Shown here: positions 25,910-35,568 of the stretch, one piece after another | How positions within the stretch are numbered: position 1 is the first letter of the stretch | Layout: each line of letters begins with the position of its first letter | Assembly: GCA_945873925.1 (NCBI GenBank) | Contig: CAMCES010000001.1 | Coordinates: 62,001 to 126,000 of the forward strand | Length of the DNA stretch: 64,000 nucleotides | DNA from: Bordetella parapertussis | Lineage (GTDB): Bacteria > Pseudomonadota > Gammaproteobacteria > Burkholderiales > Burkholderiaceae_C | Direction of reading: 5' to 3' | Position numbers and translations under genes: made by a program | Notes under the pieces: model-generated | What the model was told of the DNA's origin: nothing | Databases searched by the model: none | The model's input: only the letters and a program-made list of their open reading frames with translations

Positions 25910-26743
25910 ATGCTTGGCAAACGTGTCCTCACCGCACTGGCGTTGCTGGTATTTGCACTTCCAGCGTTGTTTCATCCCAATGAACTTTGGTTGGGGTGTT
26001 TTGGCTTGGTGCTCATTTTGGCCGGGGCATGGGAATGGGGAAAGCTCAATGGTCTGAGCACCAAGTGGTCTTTCAGTATGAGCATTGCATGCTTCATCAT
26101 CTGTATGCTCATGTGGGCCATGGATTGGGCCGGGCACTTGTCATCTCAAGCCTGGCTGGGCATGGGTGGTGTGTGGGTTCTCTTGGGCGCATTCATCCTC
26201 AAAGGCGGGCTGACTCAATGGAGATCCATTTCTTCTTCTACACGTTTGGGCATTGGCATTTTGATACTCAGCATCACATGGCTGTCCCTGATACAAGCCA
26301 AGATCATGGGCTCAGTTTTTTTGCTTTCAGTATTCACCCTGGTTTGGGTGGCTGACATAGCCGCCTATTTTGTGGGCAGAAGATGGGGGCGGCGCAAATT
26401 GGCGCCCACGATCAGCCCAGGCAAGAGCTGGGAAGGTGTTTTTGGCGGTATCTTGGCTGTGCTGATCTGGGCCGCGCTGTGGTTAACCATGGAAAAAAGT
26501 TTCCCATCGTTGGAGGGAAGTATTTATACCCATTTGCTTTCACACGGCTGGACAGTGATGTTTTTTGGCGTCATTTTCCTAACGATGACCAGCGTGATGG
26601 GAGACTTGATTGAATCATTGGTCAAGCGAAGTGCTGGGGCCAAAGACAGCAGTGGATTGCTGCCTGGCCATGGTGGTGTGCTGGATCGGTTAGATGCCTT
26701 GCTACCAACGCTTCCCCTTGCCATCATGCTGTCTGTCATGTGA
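25910..26743 (+). CDS. cdsA: Phosphatidate cytidylyltransferase
   Basis: CdsA makes CDP-diacylglycerol from phosphatidate and CTP, the branch point for all membrane phospholipids. The 277-residue inner-membrane protein has about eight hydrophobic segments and the family signature SLVKRSAGAKDSSGLLPGHG, continuing GVLDRLD, near the C-terminus. The start ATG 25910 (MLGKRVLTALALL) is chosen over an upstream frame inside frr. Its ribosome site is weak, so it probably depends on coupling to frr. The gene normally between frr and cdsA, uppS, is absent. Confidence 0.95.
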   Translation: MLGKRVLTALALLVFALPALFHPNELWLGCFGLVLILAGAWEWGKLNGLSTKWSFSMSIACFIICMLMWAMDWAGHLSSQAWLGMGGVWVLLGAFILKGGLTQWRSISSSTRLGIGILILSITWLSLIQAKIMGSVFLLSVFTLVWVADIAAYFVGRRWGRRKLAPTISPGKSWEGVFGGILAVLIWAALWLTMEKSFPSLEGSIYTHLLSHGWTVMFFGVIFLTMTSVMGDLIESLVKRSAGAKDSSGLLPGHGGVLDRLDALLPTLPLAIMLSVM

Positions 26744-26749
26744 GGCTGA

Positions 26750-27952
26750 ATGAAAAAACGCATCAGCATATTGGGATCGACTGGCTCTATAGGCGTGAGC
26801 ACCTTGGATGTCCTTGCCCATCATCTTGATCAATTTGAAGTTTTTGCGCTGACTGGGTCAAGGCAAGTAGAACTCATGTTCAGTCAATGTCTTCAATTTG
26901 CGCCTCACTTCGCAGTCATGGTCCATTCCGACGCAGCCGCTGAATTAGACAGCAAACTCAGGTCAACTGATTCCAAAACAAGCGTATTGGTAGGCACGCA
27001 GGCGCTCGATGAGGTGGCCTCAGATCCGCGTGTAGACATCGTAATGGCTGCCATTGTGGGTGCAGCGGGCTTGTCTTCTTGTTTGGCAGCTGCCGCAAAG
27101 GGTAAACGACTTCTGCTGGCAAACAAGGAAGCACTGGTTGTTGGCGGACAGCTTTTCCTAGATGCAGTCAAGTCGGGCGGAGCAAAATTATTGCCAATTG
27201 ACAGCGAGCATTCAGCCATCTTTCAATCTTTGCCTGAAAGCCCAGAGGCATGGCCTCTGACAGTTGACAAAATCATACTGACAGCATCTGGTGGCCCATT
27301 CCGAACAACAGACCTGTCGGCATTGCACTCTGTCACACCAGAACAGGCATGCGCTCATCCCAATTGGGTCATGGGTCGGAAAATTTCGGTTGATTCAGCA
27401 ACCATGATGAACAAAGCCTTGGAGGTGATTGAGGCGAAGTATTTGTTCGGTGTGGCACCGAATCAAATTGAGGTGGTTATTCACCCCCAAAGCATCATTC
27501 ATTCTATGGTTCAGTTCGTTGATGGGGCAGTTGTTGCGCAGTTGGGTACACCTGACATGAAAATGCCTATTTCTTACGGCCTGTCTTGGCCAAGACGCAT
27601 GTTGTCTGGTGCATCATTCTTGAATTTTGAAAAATTGCCACCCATGACCTTTGAATCCATGACGGACTATGACCACCCTAGGCGATTTCCCGGTTTGGCA
27701 TTGGCTTGGGATGCACTGGCTGGACAGCAAGGCATGACGGCTGTGCTTAACGCTGCAAATGAAGTTGCAGTAGATCTGTTTTTGAATCGTTTGATTCAGT
27801 TCGATCAAATACACACCATCAATGCGCAGACCATGTCCAGTTACGTACCGCCTGTTCCCAAGTCATTGGGCGATCTTCTAGAAATCGACCGTTTAGCAAG
27901 GATGGCAGCCCATCAACATGCAAAAAAACTGCATCACTCGGTAGGTCGTTGA
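26750..27952 (+). CDS. dxr: 1-deoxy-D-xylulose 5-phosphate reductoisomerase
   Basis: Dxr (IspC) converts DXP to MEP using NADPH, the committed step of the MEP pathway. Visible motifs: ILGSTGSIGVSTLDV (cofactor loop), ANKEALVVGG, LPIDSEHSAIFQ with metal-ligand Asp and Glu, the flexible loop near NWVMGRKIS and the MMNKALEVIEA helix. It has 400 residues. It starts 6 bases after cdsA, and its stop overlaps the rseP start. It feeds IspD and IspF encoded at 12488-13694. Confidence 0.97.
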   Translation: MKKRISILGSTGSIGVSTLDVLAHHLDQFEVFALTGSRQVELMFSQCLQFAPHFAVMVHSDAAAELDSKLRSTDSKTSVLVGTQALDEVASDPRVDIVMAAIVGAAGLSSCLAAAAKGKRLLLANKEALVVGGQLFLDAVKSGGAKLLPIDSEHSAIFQSLPESPEAWPLTVDKIILTASGGPFRTTDLSALHSVTPEQACAHPNWVMGRKISVDSATMMNKALEVIEAKYLFGVAPNQIEVVIHPQSIIHSMVQFVDGAVVAQLGTPDMKMPISYGLSWPRRMLSGASFLNFEKLPPMTFESMTDYDHPRRFPGLALAWDALAGQQGMTAVLNAANEVAVDLFLNRLIQFDQIHTINAQTMSSYVPPVPKSLGDLLEIDRLARMAAHQHAKKLHHSVGR

Positions 27953-29307
27953 TGTTGACACTGGCAGCATTTATCGTAGCCTTGCTGATTGTGATTTCCA
28001 TCCATGAATTTGGTCATTACGTCATGGCCTTGTTTTGGCGTGTCAAAGTACTTCAATTTTCCATCGGATTTGGCCCGTCTTTGCTGACATGGCGGCGCAA
28101 ACAACCTGGGTTAAGTTCTTTGACTGAATTCAGGTTTTCTGTCCTCCCGTTAGGCGGCTTCGTCAAGATGCACAGCATTGAGCAGGATGGGGCGCATTTT
28201 GATCCTCAAAATGCTTTTGAGTCCAAATCATTGCTTGCACGTTCAAGCATTGTCATGGCTGGCCCTTTGATCAATCTTGTGTTGGCTGTTTCAATCTACG
28301 CTGTACTCAATTGGTCAGGCTCTGAAAAACCATTGCCAATTCTGTCTTCTCCACTGATCTCTAGCCCGGCTGCCGAGTTTGGAATCAGGAGTGGAGACCA
28401 AGTTCTCAGGGTCAGAGGAGCCAACCAAGAATGGCAAAGCGTGCTCAGCATGGAGCAGCTTCAATGGGTTGCTTGGGGGATATCCCAGGAAAGCAATGCC
28501 ATTGAATTTGAATTGAGAAACTTGGAAGCTGGGGATATCCGGGTCGTGGCAATCAATTGGCCAAGTCAATACCCAAGACATCTACTTAACCAACTGACCT
28601 CGATAGGCATACATGGACCTAGGCGAGATGCTGTCATCAATCATGTGGTTCCCGATGGTGCGGCATCACAAGCGGGCCTCCTGCCCGGAGATTTGGTTTT
28701 ATCGGTCGATGGCGAAGCTATCAAAGATGCTTTTCACCTGACTCAAAAAATAAGGTCTGCATCTGTTGCACAAACATGGCAAGTTCAACGGCCTGACCAA
28801 GTTGTTTTGCAGCTTTCTGTGTTGCCCAGGTTGTCACCTGCCGGTGATTCAACCATTCCAAAAATCGATGCGCTTGTGGGATCAAGGCCTGCAGTCGACT
28901 GGGTTAGCGATGATTTTGGCTCGGCCTGGATCAACTCATTGCTGACGGTTAAATCTCAGATTTCATTGACTTTGCAAGCATTCATTGCGATGTTTATTTC
29001 TGACGATGGATGGAAGCAACTCTATGGACCGCTGAGCATTGCAGAGGTTGCGGGAAAGACAGCTGAGACAGGATGGAAGCAGTACCTTTCATTCGTTGCT
29101 TTATTGAGTCTGAGTGTGGGGGTTTTGAATCTGTTGCCAATACCCATGCTAGATGGAGGGCACCTGATGTATTATGTTTGGGAGGGTATCAGCGGCAAAC
29201 CGCCCTCCGTTGTCTGGCAGGATCGTTTCAGGGTTTTGGGTTTTGGCATCATATTTTGTTTGATTTTTCTGGCTTTGTTCAATGATCTCTTACGTCTGTT
29301 TTTCTGA
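27952..29307 (+). CDS. rseP: Site-2 protease RseP
   Basis: Intramembrane zinc metalloprotease that cleaves anti-sigma factor RseA and leftover signal peptides. HEFGH in ISIHEFGHY (about residues 19-23) lies in the first membrane helix; LPLGGFVKM follows; two PDZ domains occupy about 120-300; and LLPIPMLDGGHL near the C-terminus provides the third zinc ligand. It has 451 residues from ATG 27952, which overlaps the dxr stop (TGATG). It is placed directly before bamA, consistent with envelope stress control of outer-membrane assembly. Confidence 0.95.
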   Translation: MLTLAAFIVALLIVISIHEFGHYVMALFWRVKVLQFSIGFGPSLLTWRRKQPGLSSLTEFRFSVLPLGGFVKMHSIEQDGAHFDPQNAFESKSLLARSSIVMAGPLINLVLAVSIYAVLNWSGSEKPLPILSSPLISSPAAEFGIRSGDQVLRVRGANQEWQSVLSMEQLQWVAWGISQESNAIEFELRNLEAGDIRVVAINWPSQYPRHLLNQLTSIGIHGPRRDAVINHVVPDGAASQAGLLPGDLVLSVDGEAIKDAFHLTQKIRSASVAQTWQVQRPDQVVLQLSVLPRLSPAGDSTIPKIDALVGSRPAVDWVSDDFGSAWINSLLTVKSQISLTLQAFIAMFISDDGWKQLYGPLSIAEVAGKTAETGWKQYLSFVALLSLSVGVLNLLPIPMLDGGHLMYYVWEGISGKPPSVVWQDRFRVLGFGIIFCLIFLALFNDLLRLFF

Positions 29308-29338
29308 TATCTGACCCACCTCATCTCTACACTTTGTT

Positions 29339-31660
29339 ATGAACATCAACTCCCTCGCACCTTCTTTTCGGCATCTGCTGGCCTTGTGTATTTTTATGTT
29401 CATTGGTGCCAGTGTTCATGCGGCAGAACCTTTTTCTGTTGAAGACATTCGCATTGAAGGCTTGCAAAGAGCAGAGCCTGGAAATGTTCTGGTCACATTG
29501 CCATTTCGCGTTGGAGACACTTACACAGATGAAAAAGGAACCCTGGCCATCAGGAATTTATTTGGACTTGGTTTGTTCAAAGATGTTCGAATTGAAGTGA
29601 TTGGAAAAGTGGTCGTGGTGGTGGTTGAAGAGCGCCCACTGATTTCCTCTGTGAATTTTGTCGGCATCAAGGAATTCGACAAGGACACTTTGACAAAAGC
29701 CTTAAAGGACATTGGCTTGTCCGAAGGAAGGCCTTTTGACAAAGCCCTTGCTGACAGAGCGGAGCAAGAGCTGAAAAGACAATACATCAACAGAAGTCTT
29801 TATGGCGCTGAAGTGGTGACAACCGTTGCTCCAGCGGAGAGAAACAAGGTGAGTTTGAATTTCACGGTGGTCGAGGGTGATGTTGCCAAAATCAAAGAGT
29901 TGCGAATTGTAGGCTCCAAAATATTTGACCAATCAACCCTCAAAGACCAGTTGGATCTATCAGAGCCAAATTACATGTCTTGGTACACCAAGTCTGATCG
30001 GTATTCGCAAGCAAAACTCAATGCGGACCTTGAAAATTTAAAGTCTTTTTACTTGTCGCGGGGCTTTCTTGAATTTCGAGTTGATTCAACACAAGTTGCC
30101 ATTTCTTCCAACAAACAAGATATCAGCATCACGGTCAATGTCACCGAAGGTCAGCGGTTTGTGGTGTCTGCAGTTGAGCTAGAGGGATACTATTTGGGGC
30201 GCGACAGCGAATTCAAATCGCTGGTCATGATCAAGCCCGGTCAAGCCTATAACATCACCGATGTTGTTCAAACCACCAAAGCATTCTCCGAATATTTTGG
30301 AAATTTTGGTTTCGCTTTTGCGCGTATCGAACAACGCACAGAAGTCAATCGTGAAAACAGTCAAGTCAAGGTCATCCTGCAGGCGGATCCCGCAAGAAGA
30401 GCATATGTAAGACGAATCAATATTTCTGGTAACGAGCGAACAAAAGATGAAATCATCCGCCGCGAATTCAGGCAGATGGAGTCTTCGTGGTATGACGGAG
30501 ATCGCATCCGCCTGTCACGAGACCGTGTCGATCGTTTGGGGTATTTCACCGAAGTCAGTATTGATACCCAAGAAGTTCCTGGCAGCGCAGATCAGGTGGA
30601 TATCAATTTGAAGGTTACTGAGAAACCAACTGGTGCCTTGCAGTTGGGTGCGGGTTTTTCTTCCGCTGAAAAACTCTTCTTCTCATTTGGAATCAGCCAA
30701 GAAAATTTCTTTGGAACCGGCAACTCATTGGGTGTTCAAATAAATACAAGCAAGTACAACCAAATTTTACAGGTCAACACGACCGATCCCTACTTTACTG
30801 AGGATGGCGTTTCTCGAACCTTAAACGTCTACCATAAAAGCACCAAGCCCTACCTACTGACCAGCGGTGATTACAGTTTGACTACCTCTGGGGCGGGGGT
30901 CAGTTTTGGGGTGCCTTTCGGTGAAATTGACACTGTCTTTTTTGGGGGCTCATATGAGCAAACAACCATCAACCCTGGGACCGATCCCCTGCCGTTTGCC
31001 TATCAAAAATTTGCAGACGACTTTGGTTACACCAGCAACACCGTGCCATTGACTGTGGGCTGGGCGAGAGACAGTCGCGACAGTTTGTTGGCGCCCAATA
31101 AAGGGCGGCTGTTACGGTTGAATTCCGAAGTCGGTGTGCTGGGCAGTACACGCTATTACCGCAACAGTGGTCAATACCAAGAATACTGGCCACTCACCAA
31201 AAAATACACATTGGCAGTCAATGCTGAGTTGGCAAATGGGGCTGGATTAGGAGGCAAATCCTACCCGGTGTTTAAAAACTATTTTGGCGGCGGTTTGGGC
31301 TCTGTCAGGGGATTCCAGCAAGGTGCCCTGAGAACAACTTATGCAGCCAGCTTGGCCAACAGTCAAAGACCCGTCGGCGGTGCAACCAAAATTTTGTTGA
31401 ACACTGAATTTTTAGTCCCCTTTCCTGGCGTTGGTACCGACAAAACTCTGCGGCTTTATGGTTTTATAGACATTGGTAACGTGTACCTTGCTGAGGAAGA
31501 CATTGATTTGGCGGAGTTGCGAAGCTCAGGTGGCATTGGATTGAGTTGGGTTTCTCCTGTCGGTCCACTGAGATTTGCTTGGGCAAAGCCAATCAAGAAA
31601 TTTGCGAGTGATGCGGCTACAATGCAGTCCTTTCAATTCCAAATCGGGACGGCTTTCTAA
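29339..31660 (+). CDS. bamA: Outer membrane protein assembly factor BamA
   Basis: Central component of the beta-barrel assembly machine. A signal peptide (about 1-28, ending VHA) is followed by five POTRA domains (about 30-430) and a C-terminal 16-strand barrel with the conserved GGLGSVRGF (VRGF loop) and a C-terminal Phe. It has 773 residues. The stop overlaps the start of skp (TAATG). It precedes skp, its periplasmic chaperone partner, as in most proteobacteria. Confidence 0.97.
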   Translation: MNINSLAPSFRHLLALCIFMFIGASVHAAEPFSVEDIRIEGLQRAEPGNVLVTLPFRVGDTYTDEKGTLAIRNLFGLGLFKDVRIEVIGKVVVVVVEERPLISSVNFVGIKEFDKDTLTKALKDIGLSEGRPFDKALADRAEQELKRQYINRSLYGAEVVTTVAPAERNKVSLNFTVVEGDVAKIKELRIVGSKIFDQSTLKDQLDLSEPNYMSWYTKSDRYSQAKLNADLENLKSFYLSRGFLEFRVDSTQVAISSNKQDISITVNVTEGQRFVVSAVELEGYYLGRDSEFKSLVMIKPGQAYNITDVVQTTKAFSEYFGNFGFAFARIEQRTEVNRENSQVKVILQADPARRAYVRRINISGNERTKDEIIRREFRQMESSWYDGDRIRLSRDRVDRLGYFTEVSIDTQEVPGSADQVDINLKVTEKPTGALQLGAGFSSAEKLFFSFGISQENFFGTGNSLGVQINTSKYNQILQVNTTDPYFTEDGVSRTLNVYHKSTKPYLLTSGDYSLTTSGAGVSFGVPFGEIDTVFFGGSYEQTTINPGTDPLPFAYQKFADDFGYTSNTVPLTVGWARDSRDSLLAPNKGRLLRLNSEVGVLGSTRYYRNSGQYQEYWPLTKKYTLAVNAELANGAGLGGKSYPVFKNYFGGGLGSVRGFQQGALRTTYAASLANSQRPVGGATKILLNTEFLVPFPGVGTDKTLRLYGFIDIGNVYLAEEDIDLAELRSSGGIGLSWVSPVGPLRFAWAKPIKKFASDAATMQSFQFQIGTAF

Positions 31661-32166
31661 TGGGTATCAACACTGCTCGCTTCTTGATCATGGGCTGCTT
31701 GGGAATGGCATTGCTTCCGGGTTTTGCTGAAGATTTTCGTGTCGGTTTCATCAACACAGACCGGATTTTCCGAGAAGCCAACACCGCTAAAGTCGCACAA
31801 ACCAAATTAGAACAAGAATTCTCCAAACGTGAAAAAGAGCTTGTTGAACTTGGTAATGTTCTCAAAAGCAACTCTGAAAAGTTGGAGCGCGATGCGCCCA
31901 CTCTGTCAGAAACCCAACGCTCGACCCGTCAGCGCCAGTTGGCTGAGCAAGACCGTGATTTCCAGCGTAAACGCCGCGAATTTCAGGAAGACTTGAATGC
32001 ACGAAAAAACGAGGAGTTGCAGCAAGTCTTAGAAAAAGCAAACAAAGTGGTTAAACAAGTTGCCGAATCAGAAAAATACGACCTGATTTTGCAAGAAGCT
32101 GTTTACATCAATCCAAAGCATGACATCACCGAGAAGGTGATCAAAGTTATCAACGCCGGTAAGTGA
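31660..32166 (+). CDS. skp: Periplasmic chaperone Skp/OmpH
   Basis: Holds unfolded outer-membrane proteins in transit to BamA. The 168-residue protein has a signal peptide (about 1-23) and the characteristic VGFINTDRIFREA beta strand. A long, highly charged coiled coil (about 45-140), which forms the tentacles of the trimer, follows, and the C-terminal strand VINAGK closes the body. It begins one base inside bamA's stop codon. Confidence 0.92.
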   Translation: MGINTARFLIMGCLGMALLPGFAEDFRVGFINTDRIFREANTAKVAQTKLEQEFSKREKELVELGNVLKSNSEKLERDAPTLSETQRSTRQRQLAEQDRDFQRKRREFQEDLNARKNEELQQVLEKANKVVKQVAESEKYDLILQEAVYINPKHDITEKVIKVINAGK

Positions 32167-32170
32167 TTGT

Positions 32171-33148
32171 GTGAACCACCTGACCTTAGGTGAGCTTGTT
32201 CAGCAATTAGGCGGCACCTTGCATGGTGCAAGCGAGACCACCATCACAGGTCTGTCACCGTTGCTCTCTGCTGGCCCTGGGGATTTATCGTTTTTAAGCA
32301 GCCCACAATACCGTTCACAACTGTATGAAAGTCGCGCTTCATGCGTGATCGTTGCACATGAACAGTTGAATGAAGCCCTCCGAAGGGGGGCTTGCATCGT
32401 TGCTGACAATCCTTATGTCTATTGGGCTCGAGTGACACAAAAGTGGCGTGCACTGCAAGCCCGTCCTGATATGCATGCGGTTCACCCAACGGCCTTTATT
32501 CATCCCACTGCACAGGTGCACCCTGACGCAGTGATCGGTCCGTTTTGTTTGGTTGAGGCTCGAGCAGTGATTGGGGCAAATACTTGGTTGAAATCGCGCG
32601 TGACCATTTCAGAAGATTGTGTCGTCGGGGATGACTGCATATTTCATTCCGGTGTTGTCATTGGCGCCGATGGTTTTGGCTTTGCCCTTGAAAATCATGA
32701 ATGGCTGAAAATTGAGCAACTGGGTGCGGTTCGGATTGGCAACCATGTTGAGATTGGTGCAAATACCTGTGTTGACAGAGGTGCGATTGAAGACACAGTG
32801 ATTGAAGATGGGGTTAAGTTAGATAACCTGATTCAAATTGGTCATAACGTTCATTTAGGCCGCCATACCGCAATGGCTGGATGTGTTGGCGTTGCAGGCA
32901 GTACGCGCATCGGCGCACATTGCACTGTGGGCGGTGGCGCTGTGATACTGGGTCACTTGGTTATTGCTGACCATGTTCATGTGTCTGCTGCAAGCGTTGT
33001 GACCCACTCCTTGCATCAACCCGGTCAATACACCGGTGTTTTCCCTATTGATACCAATCATGCTTGGCAAAAAAACGCAGCGAGCTTAAAGCAACTCAAC
33101 ACACTTCGTGAGCGAATTAAAAATCTAGAGTCAGGTAGTCAGACATGA
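32171..33148 (+). CDS. lpxD: UDP-3-O-acylglucosamine N-acyltransferase
   Basis: LpxD adds the second 3-hydroxyacyl chain in lipid A synthesis. The N-terminal uridine-binding domain (about 1-100) contains DLSFLSSPQY. It is followed by left-handed beta-helix hexapeptide repeats (for example VHPDAVIGPFCLVEARAVIG) with catalytic His in IQIGHNVHLG, and a C-terminal helix. It has 325 residues from GTG 32171, five bases after skp. It overlaps fabZ by 4 bases. Confidence 0.96.
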   Translation: MNHLTLGELVQQLGGTLHGASETTITGLSPLLSAGPGDLSFLSSPQYRSQLYESRASCVIVAHEQLNEALRRGACIVADNPYVYWARVTQKWRALQARPDMHAVHPTAFIHPTAQVHPDAVIGPFCLVEARAVIGANTWLKSRVTISEDCVVGDDCIFHSGVVIGADGFGFALENHEWLKIEQLGAVRIGNHVEIGANTCVDRGAIEDTVIEDGVKLDNLIQIGHNVHLGRHTAMAGCVGVAGSTRIGAHCTVGGGAVILGHLVIADHVHVSAASVVTHSLHQPGQYTGVFPIDTNHAWQKNAASLKQLNTLRERIKNLESGSQT

Positions 33149-33597
33149 AAATAAACGCCATGGATATCCATCAAATCCTCAAACTCCTACCGCATCGCTA
33201 TCCCATCTTGCTGGTGGACAGGGTGTTGGAGATGGAAAAGGGGAAATCGATCAAGGCCTTGAAGAACGTGACCATCAATGAGCCATTTTTCAGTGGGCAT
33301 TTCCCACACCGTCCTGTCATGCCTGGGGTTTTGATGCTAGAGGCTTTGGCGCAGGCTGCTGCTCTTTTGGCCTTTGCTACATTGGACCTCGTACCAGACG
33401 ATAAGACTGTTTATTACTTTGCTGGCATTGATGGTGCGCGGTTTAAAAAGCCCGTGGAGCCAGGTGACGTGCTTACTTTATGTGTTGAACTCGATCGCAT
33501 GAAAGCTGGTATTTTTAAGTTCAAAGCCCAAGCCATGGTAGGAGATGAATTAGCGGTTCAAGCCGAATTGATGTGCACCATGCGCACCGTAGTTTGA
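33145..33597 (+). CDS. fabZ: 3-hydroxyacyl-ACP dehydratase FabZ
   Basis: Hot-dog-fold dehydratase of fatty acid elongation. LLPHRYPILLVDRV, HFPHRPVMPGVLMLEALAQA (with active-site His and Glu) and the FAGIDGARFKKPVEPGD segment are all present. It has 150 residues. Placement between lpxD and lpxA is typical, since FabZ and LpxA/D compete for 3-hydroxyacyl-ACP. The start overlaps the lpxD stop. Confidence 0.97.
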   Translation: MKINAMDIHQILKLLPHRYPILLVDRVLEMEKGKSIKALKNVTINEPFFSGHFPHRPVMPGVLMLEALAQAAALLAFATLDLVPDDKTVYYFAGIDGARFKKPVEPGDVLTLCVELDRMKAGIFKFKAQAMVGDELAVQAELMCTMRTVV

Positions 33598-33605
33598 GTA
33601 TTGAC

Positions 33606-34400
33606 ATGTCGAATATCCACCCGTCAGCATTGATCAGCCCGTCAGCAGAAATCGATCCCTCAGTGACTGTGGGTCCCTTTACTGTGATTGGACCGCATGT
33701 TCGAGTGGGCGCTGGTACCCAAATTGGCTCGCATTGTGTGCTCGAGGGGAAAACAACCATTGGACAAGACAATCAGATATTTCAGTTCAATTCGCTGGGG
33801 GCAGTTCCCCAAGACAAGAAGTATGCTGGTGAACCCTGTGAATTGATGATTGGAGATAGAAACATCATCCGTGAGTTTTGTACTTTCAACATTGGCACTG
33901 CTGGAGATGCAGGTGTCACTCGCTTGGGAAATGACAATTGGATCATGGCCTACGTCCATTTGGCCCATGATTGTCAAGTCGGAAGCCATACGATTTTTGC
34001 CAACAGCACTCAGCTGGCCGGGCATGTTCATGTTGGAGACTGGGTCATTTTGGGTGGCTTCACCGTGGTTCATCAATTTTGCAAATTAGGCGCACATAGC
34101 TTCACAGCGATGAACTCCTTGTTGTTCGCCGACCTTCCACCTTTTGTCATGTGTCAAGGTCAACCGGCAGAGGCTCGCTCCATGAACTTTGAAGGGCTGA
34201 GGCGACGTGGTTTCACTGCGTTGCAAATTCAAGCGGTTAAAAGCATGTATAAATTGCTTTACCGTGATGGTTTGACCTTGGAGCAAGCAAGTCAGCAGAT
34301 TGAGGCTTTGAAATCAAATCATGCCGAAATCTCTGGGGTTGTTGATTTGATGACAACATTTTTGCATGCTTCCTCACCGCAACGCGGTATCGTCCGTTAA
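33606..34400 (+). CDS. lpxA: UDP-N-acetylglucosamine O-acyltransferase
   Basis: First enzyme of lipid A synthesis. A left-handed beta helix of hexapeptide repeats starts at IHPSALISPSAEIDPSVTVG; the catalytic His lies in HLAHDCQVG; the C-terminal helical domain contains NFEGLRRRGF. It has 264 residues from ATG 33606. Upstream frame extension lies in fabZ and is not coding in this frame. Confidence 0.96.
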   Translation: MSNIHPSALISPSAEIDPSVTVGPFTVIGPHVRVGAGTQIGSHCVLEGKTTIGQDNQIFQFNSLGAVPQDKKYAGEPCELMIGDRNIIREFCTFNIGTAGDAGVTRLGNDNWIMAYVHLAHDCQVGSHTIFANSTQLAGHVHVGDWVILGGFTVVHQFCKLGAHSFTAMNSLLFADLPPFVMCQGQPAEARSMNFEGLRRRGFTALQIQAVKSMYKLLYRDGLTLEQASQQIEALKSNHAEISGVVDLMTTFLHASSPQRGIVR

Positions 34401-34425
34401 TGATTTTTTGCAAGCTCTGAATTCA

Positions 34426-35568
34426 ATGGCAAGTTCATTTCAAATTGCCATGGTTGCTGGAGAAGCTTCTGGAGACCTTTTGTCTTCCTTGCTCATTCAA
34501 GGTTTGCAAACTCGATGGCCGCAAGTTGACTTGATAGGCATTGGCGGGCCCAAAATGGACCAGCTCGGCTTTGATTCTTGGTGGCCTAGCCATAAATTGG
34601 CTGTCAGAGGCTATGTCGAAGTTTTAAAGCACTATCGAGAAATCACAGGCATTCGTTCACAGCTGAGATGGCGTCTCGTCAATCAACCCCCATCCGTTTT
34701 CATCGGTGTTGATGCGCCTGACTTTAATTTGGACTTGTCCAGAGCGCTCAAGCGCAAAGGGATACCCACGGTTCATTTTGTTTGCCCGTCTGTATGGGCT
34801 TGGCGTGCAAATCGTTTGAAAACGCTGGGTGAAAGTACTGATCATGTGCTGTGCCTTTTCCCCTTTGAGCCTGAGCTATTGGCTGCCCACGGTATTGATG
34901 CAACCTATGTTGGACACCCAGTTGCTCAAATCATTCCCGCTCATGTAGACAAAGTACTTGCCAAACAAAAATTAAACATTGAGGACCATCGACTGGTTCT
35001 AGGTCTGCTGCCCGGTAGTCGATTCAGTGAAATTCAACAACTCACAGCGCGTTTCATACATGCTGCCGCTATTTTGGAGCGTTTACATCCCAATTTGACT
35101 GTTGTCATTCCCGCTGCCCCAGGGCTCAAGCAAAGTTTGGAGAAACTCATTCAATCACTACCAAAGTTGCGCGACTTGAAAATAACCGAGGGTAAAAGCC
35201 ATGACGTCATGGCTGGCGCTGACATCGCACTGGTTGCCAGTGGTACTGCAACTCTTGAGGCTGCTCTCTTCAAATGTCCCATGGTAATAGCGTATGCGAT
35301 GCCTTGGTTAAGTTGGGAAATCATTCGTCGGCAACGCCTGCAAAAGTGGGTCGGGTTACCCAATATTTTATGTAGTGACTTTGTTGTTCCAGAGCTTTTG
35401 CAATCAGAGGCATCGCCCACCGCTTTGGCCGCTGCATTGCAATCCTGGATAGATCAACCTGAGCGAGTTGAGGTGATGAAGCGTCAATTCTCTGTGCTTC
35501 ATCAAACCTTAAGCAAGGAAACAGCCTTGCTGGCCACCAATGCGATCGAGAAAATTCTTGTCCGCTAA
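34426..35568 (+). CDS. lpxB: Lipid-A-disaccharide synthase
   Basis: GT19-family glycosyltransferase that joins UDP-diacylglucosamine and lipid X. MVAGEASGDLL at the N-terminus, GIGGPKM, FICPSVWAW-like VCPSVWAWRANR, LPGSRFSEIQ and ASGTATLEAAL in the C-terminal half are family hallmarks. It has 380 residues from ATG 34426. No clear ribosome site precedes it, so coupling to lpxA is likely. It overlaps rnhB by 29 bases. Confidence 0.96.
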   Translation: MASSFQIAMVAGEASGDLLSSLLIQGLQTRWPQVDLIGIGGPKMDQLGFDSWWPSHKLAVRGYVEVLKHYREITGIRSQLRWRLVNQPPSVFIGVDAPDFNLDLSRALKRKGIPTVHFVCPSVWAWRANRLKTLGESTDHVLCLFPFEPELLAAHGIDATYVGHPVAQIIPAHVDKVLAKQKLNIEDHRLVLGLLPGSRFSEIQQLTARFIHAAAILERLHPNLTVVIPAAPGLKQSLEKLIQSLPKLRDLKITEGKSHDVMAGADIALVASGTATLEAALFKCPMVIAYAMPWLSWEIIRRQRLQKWVGLPNILCSDFVVPELLQSEASPTALAAALQSWIDQPERVEVMKRQFSVLHQTLSKETALLATNAIEKILVR

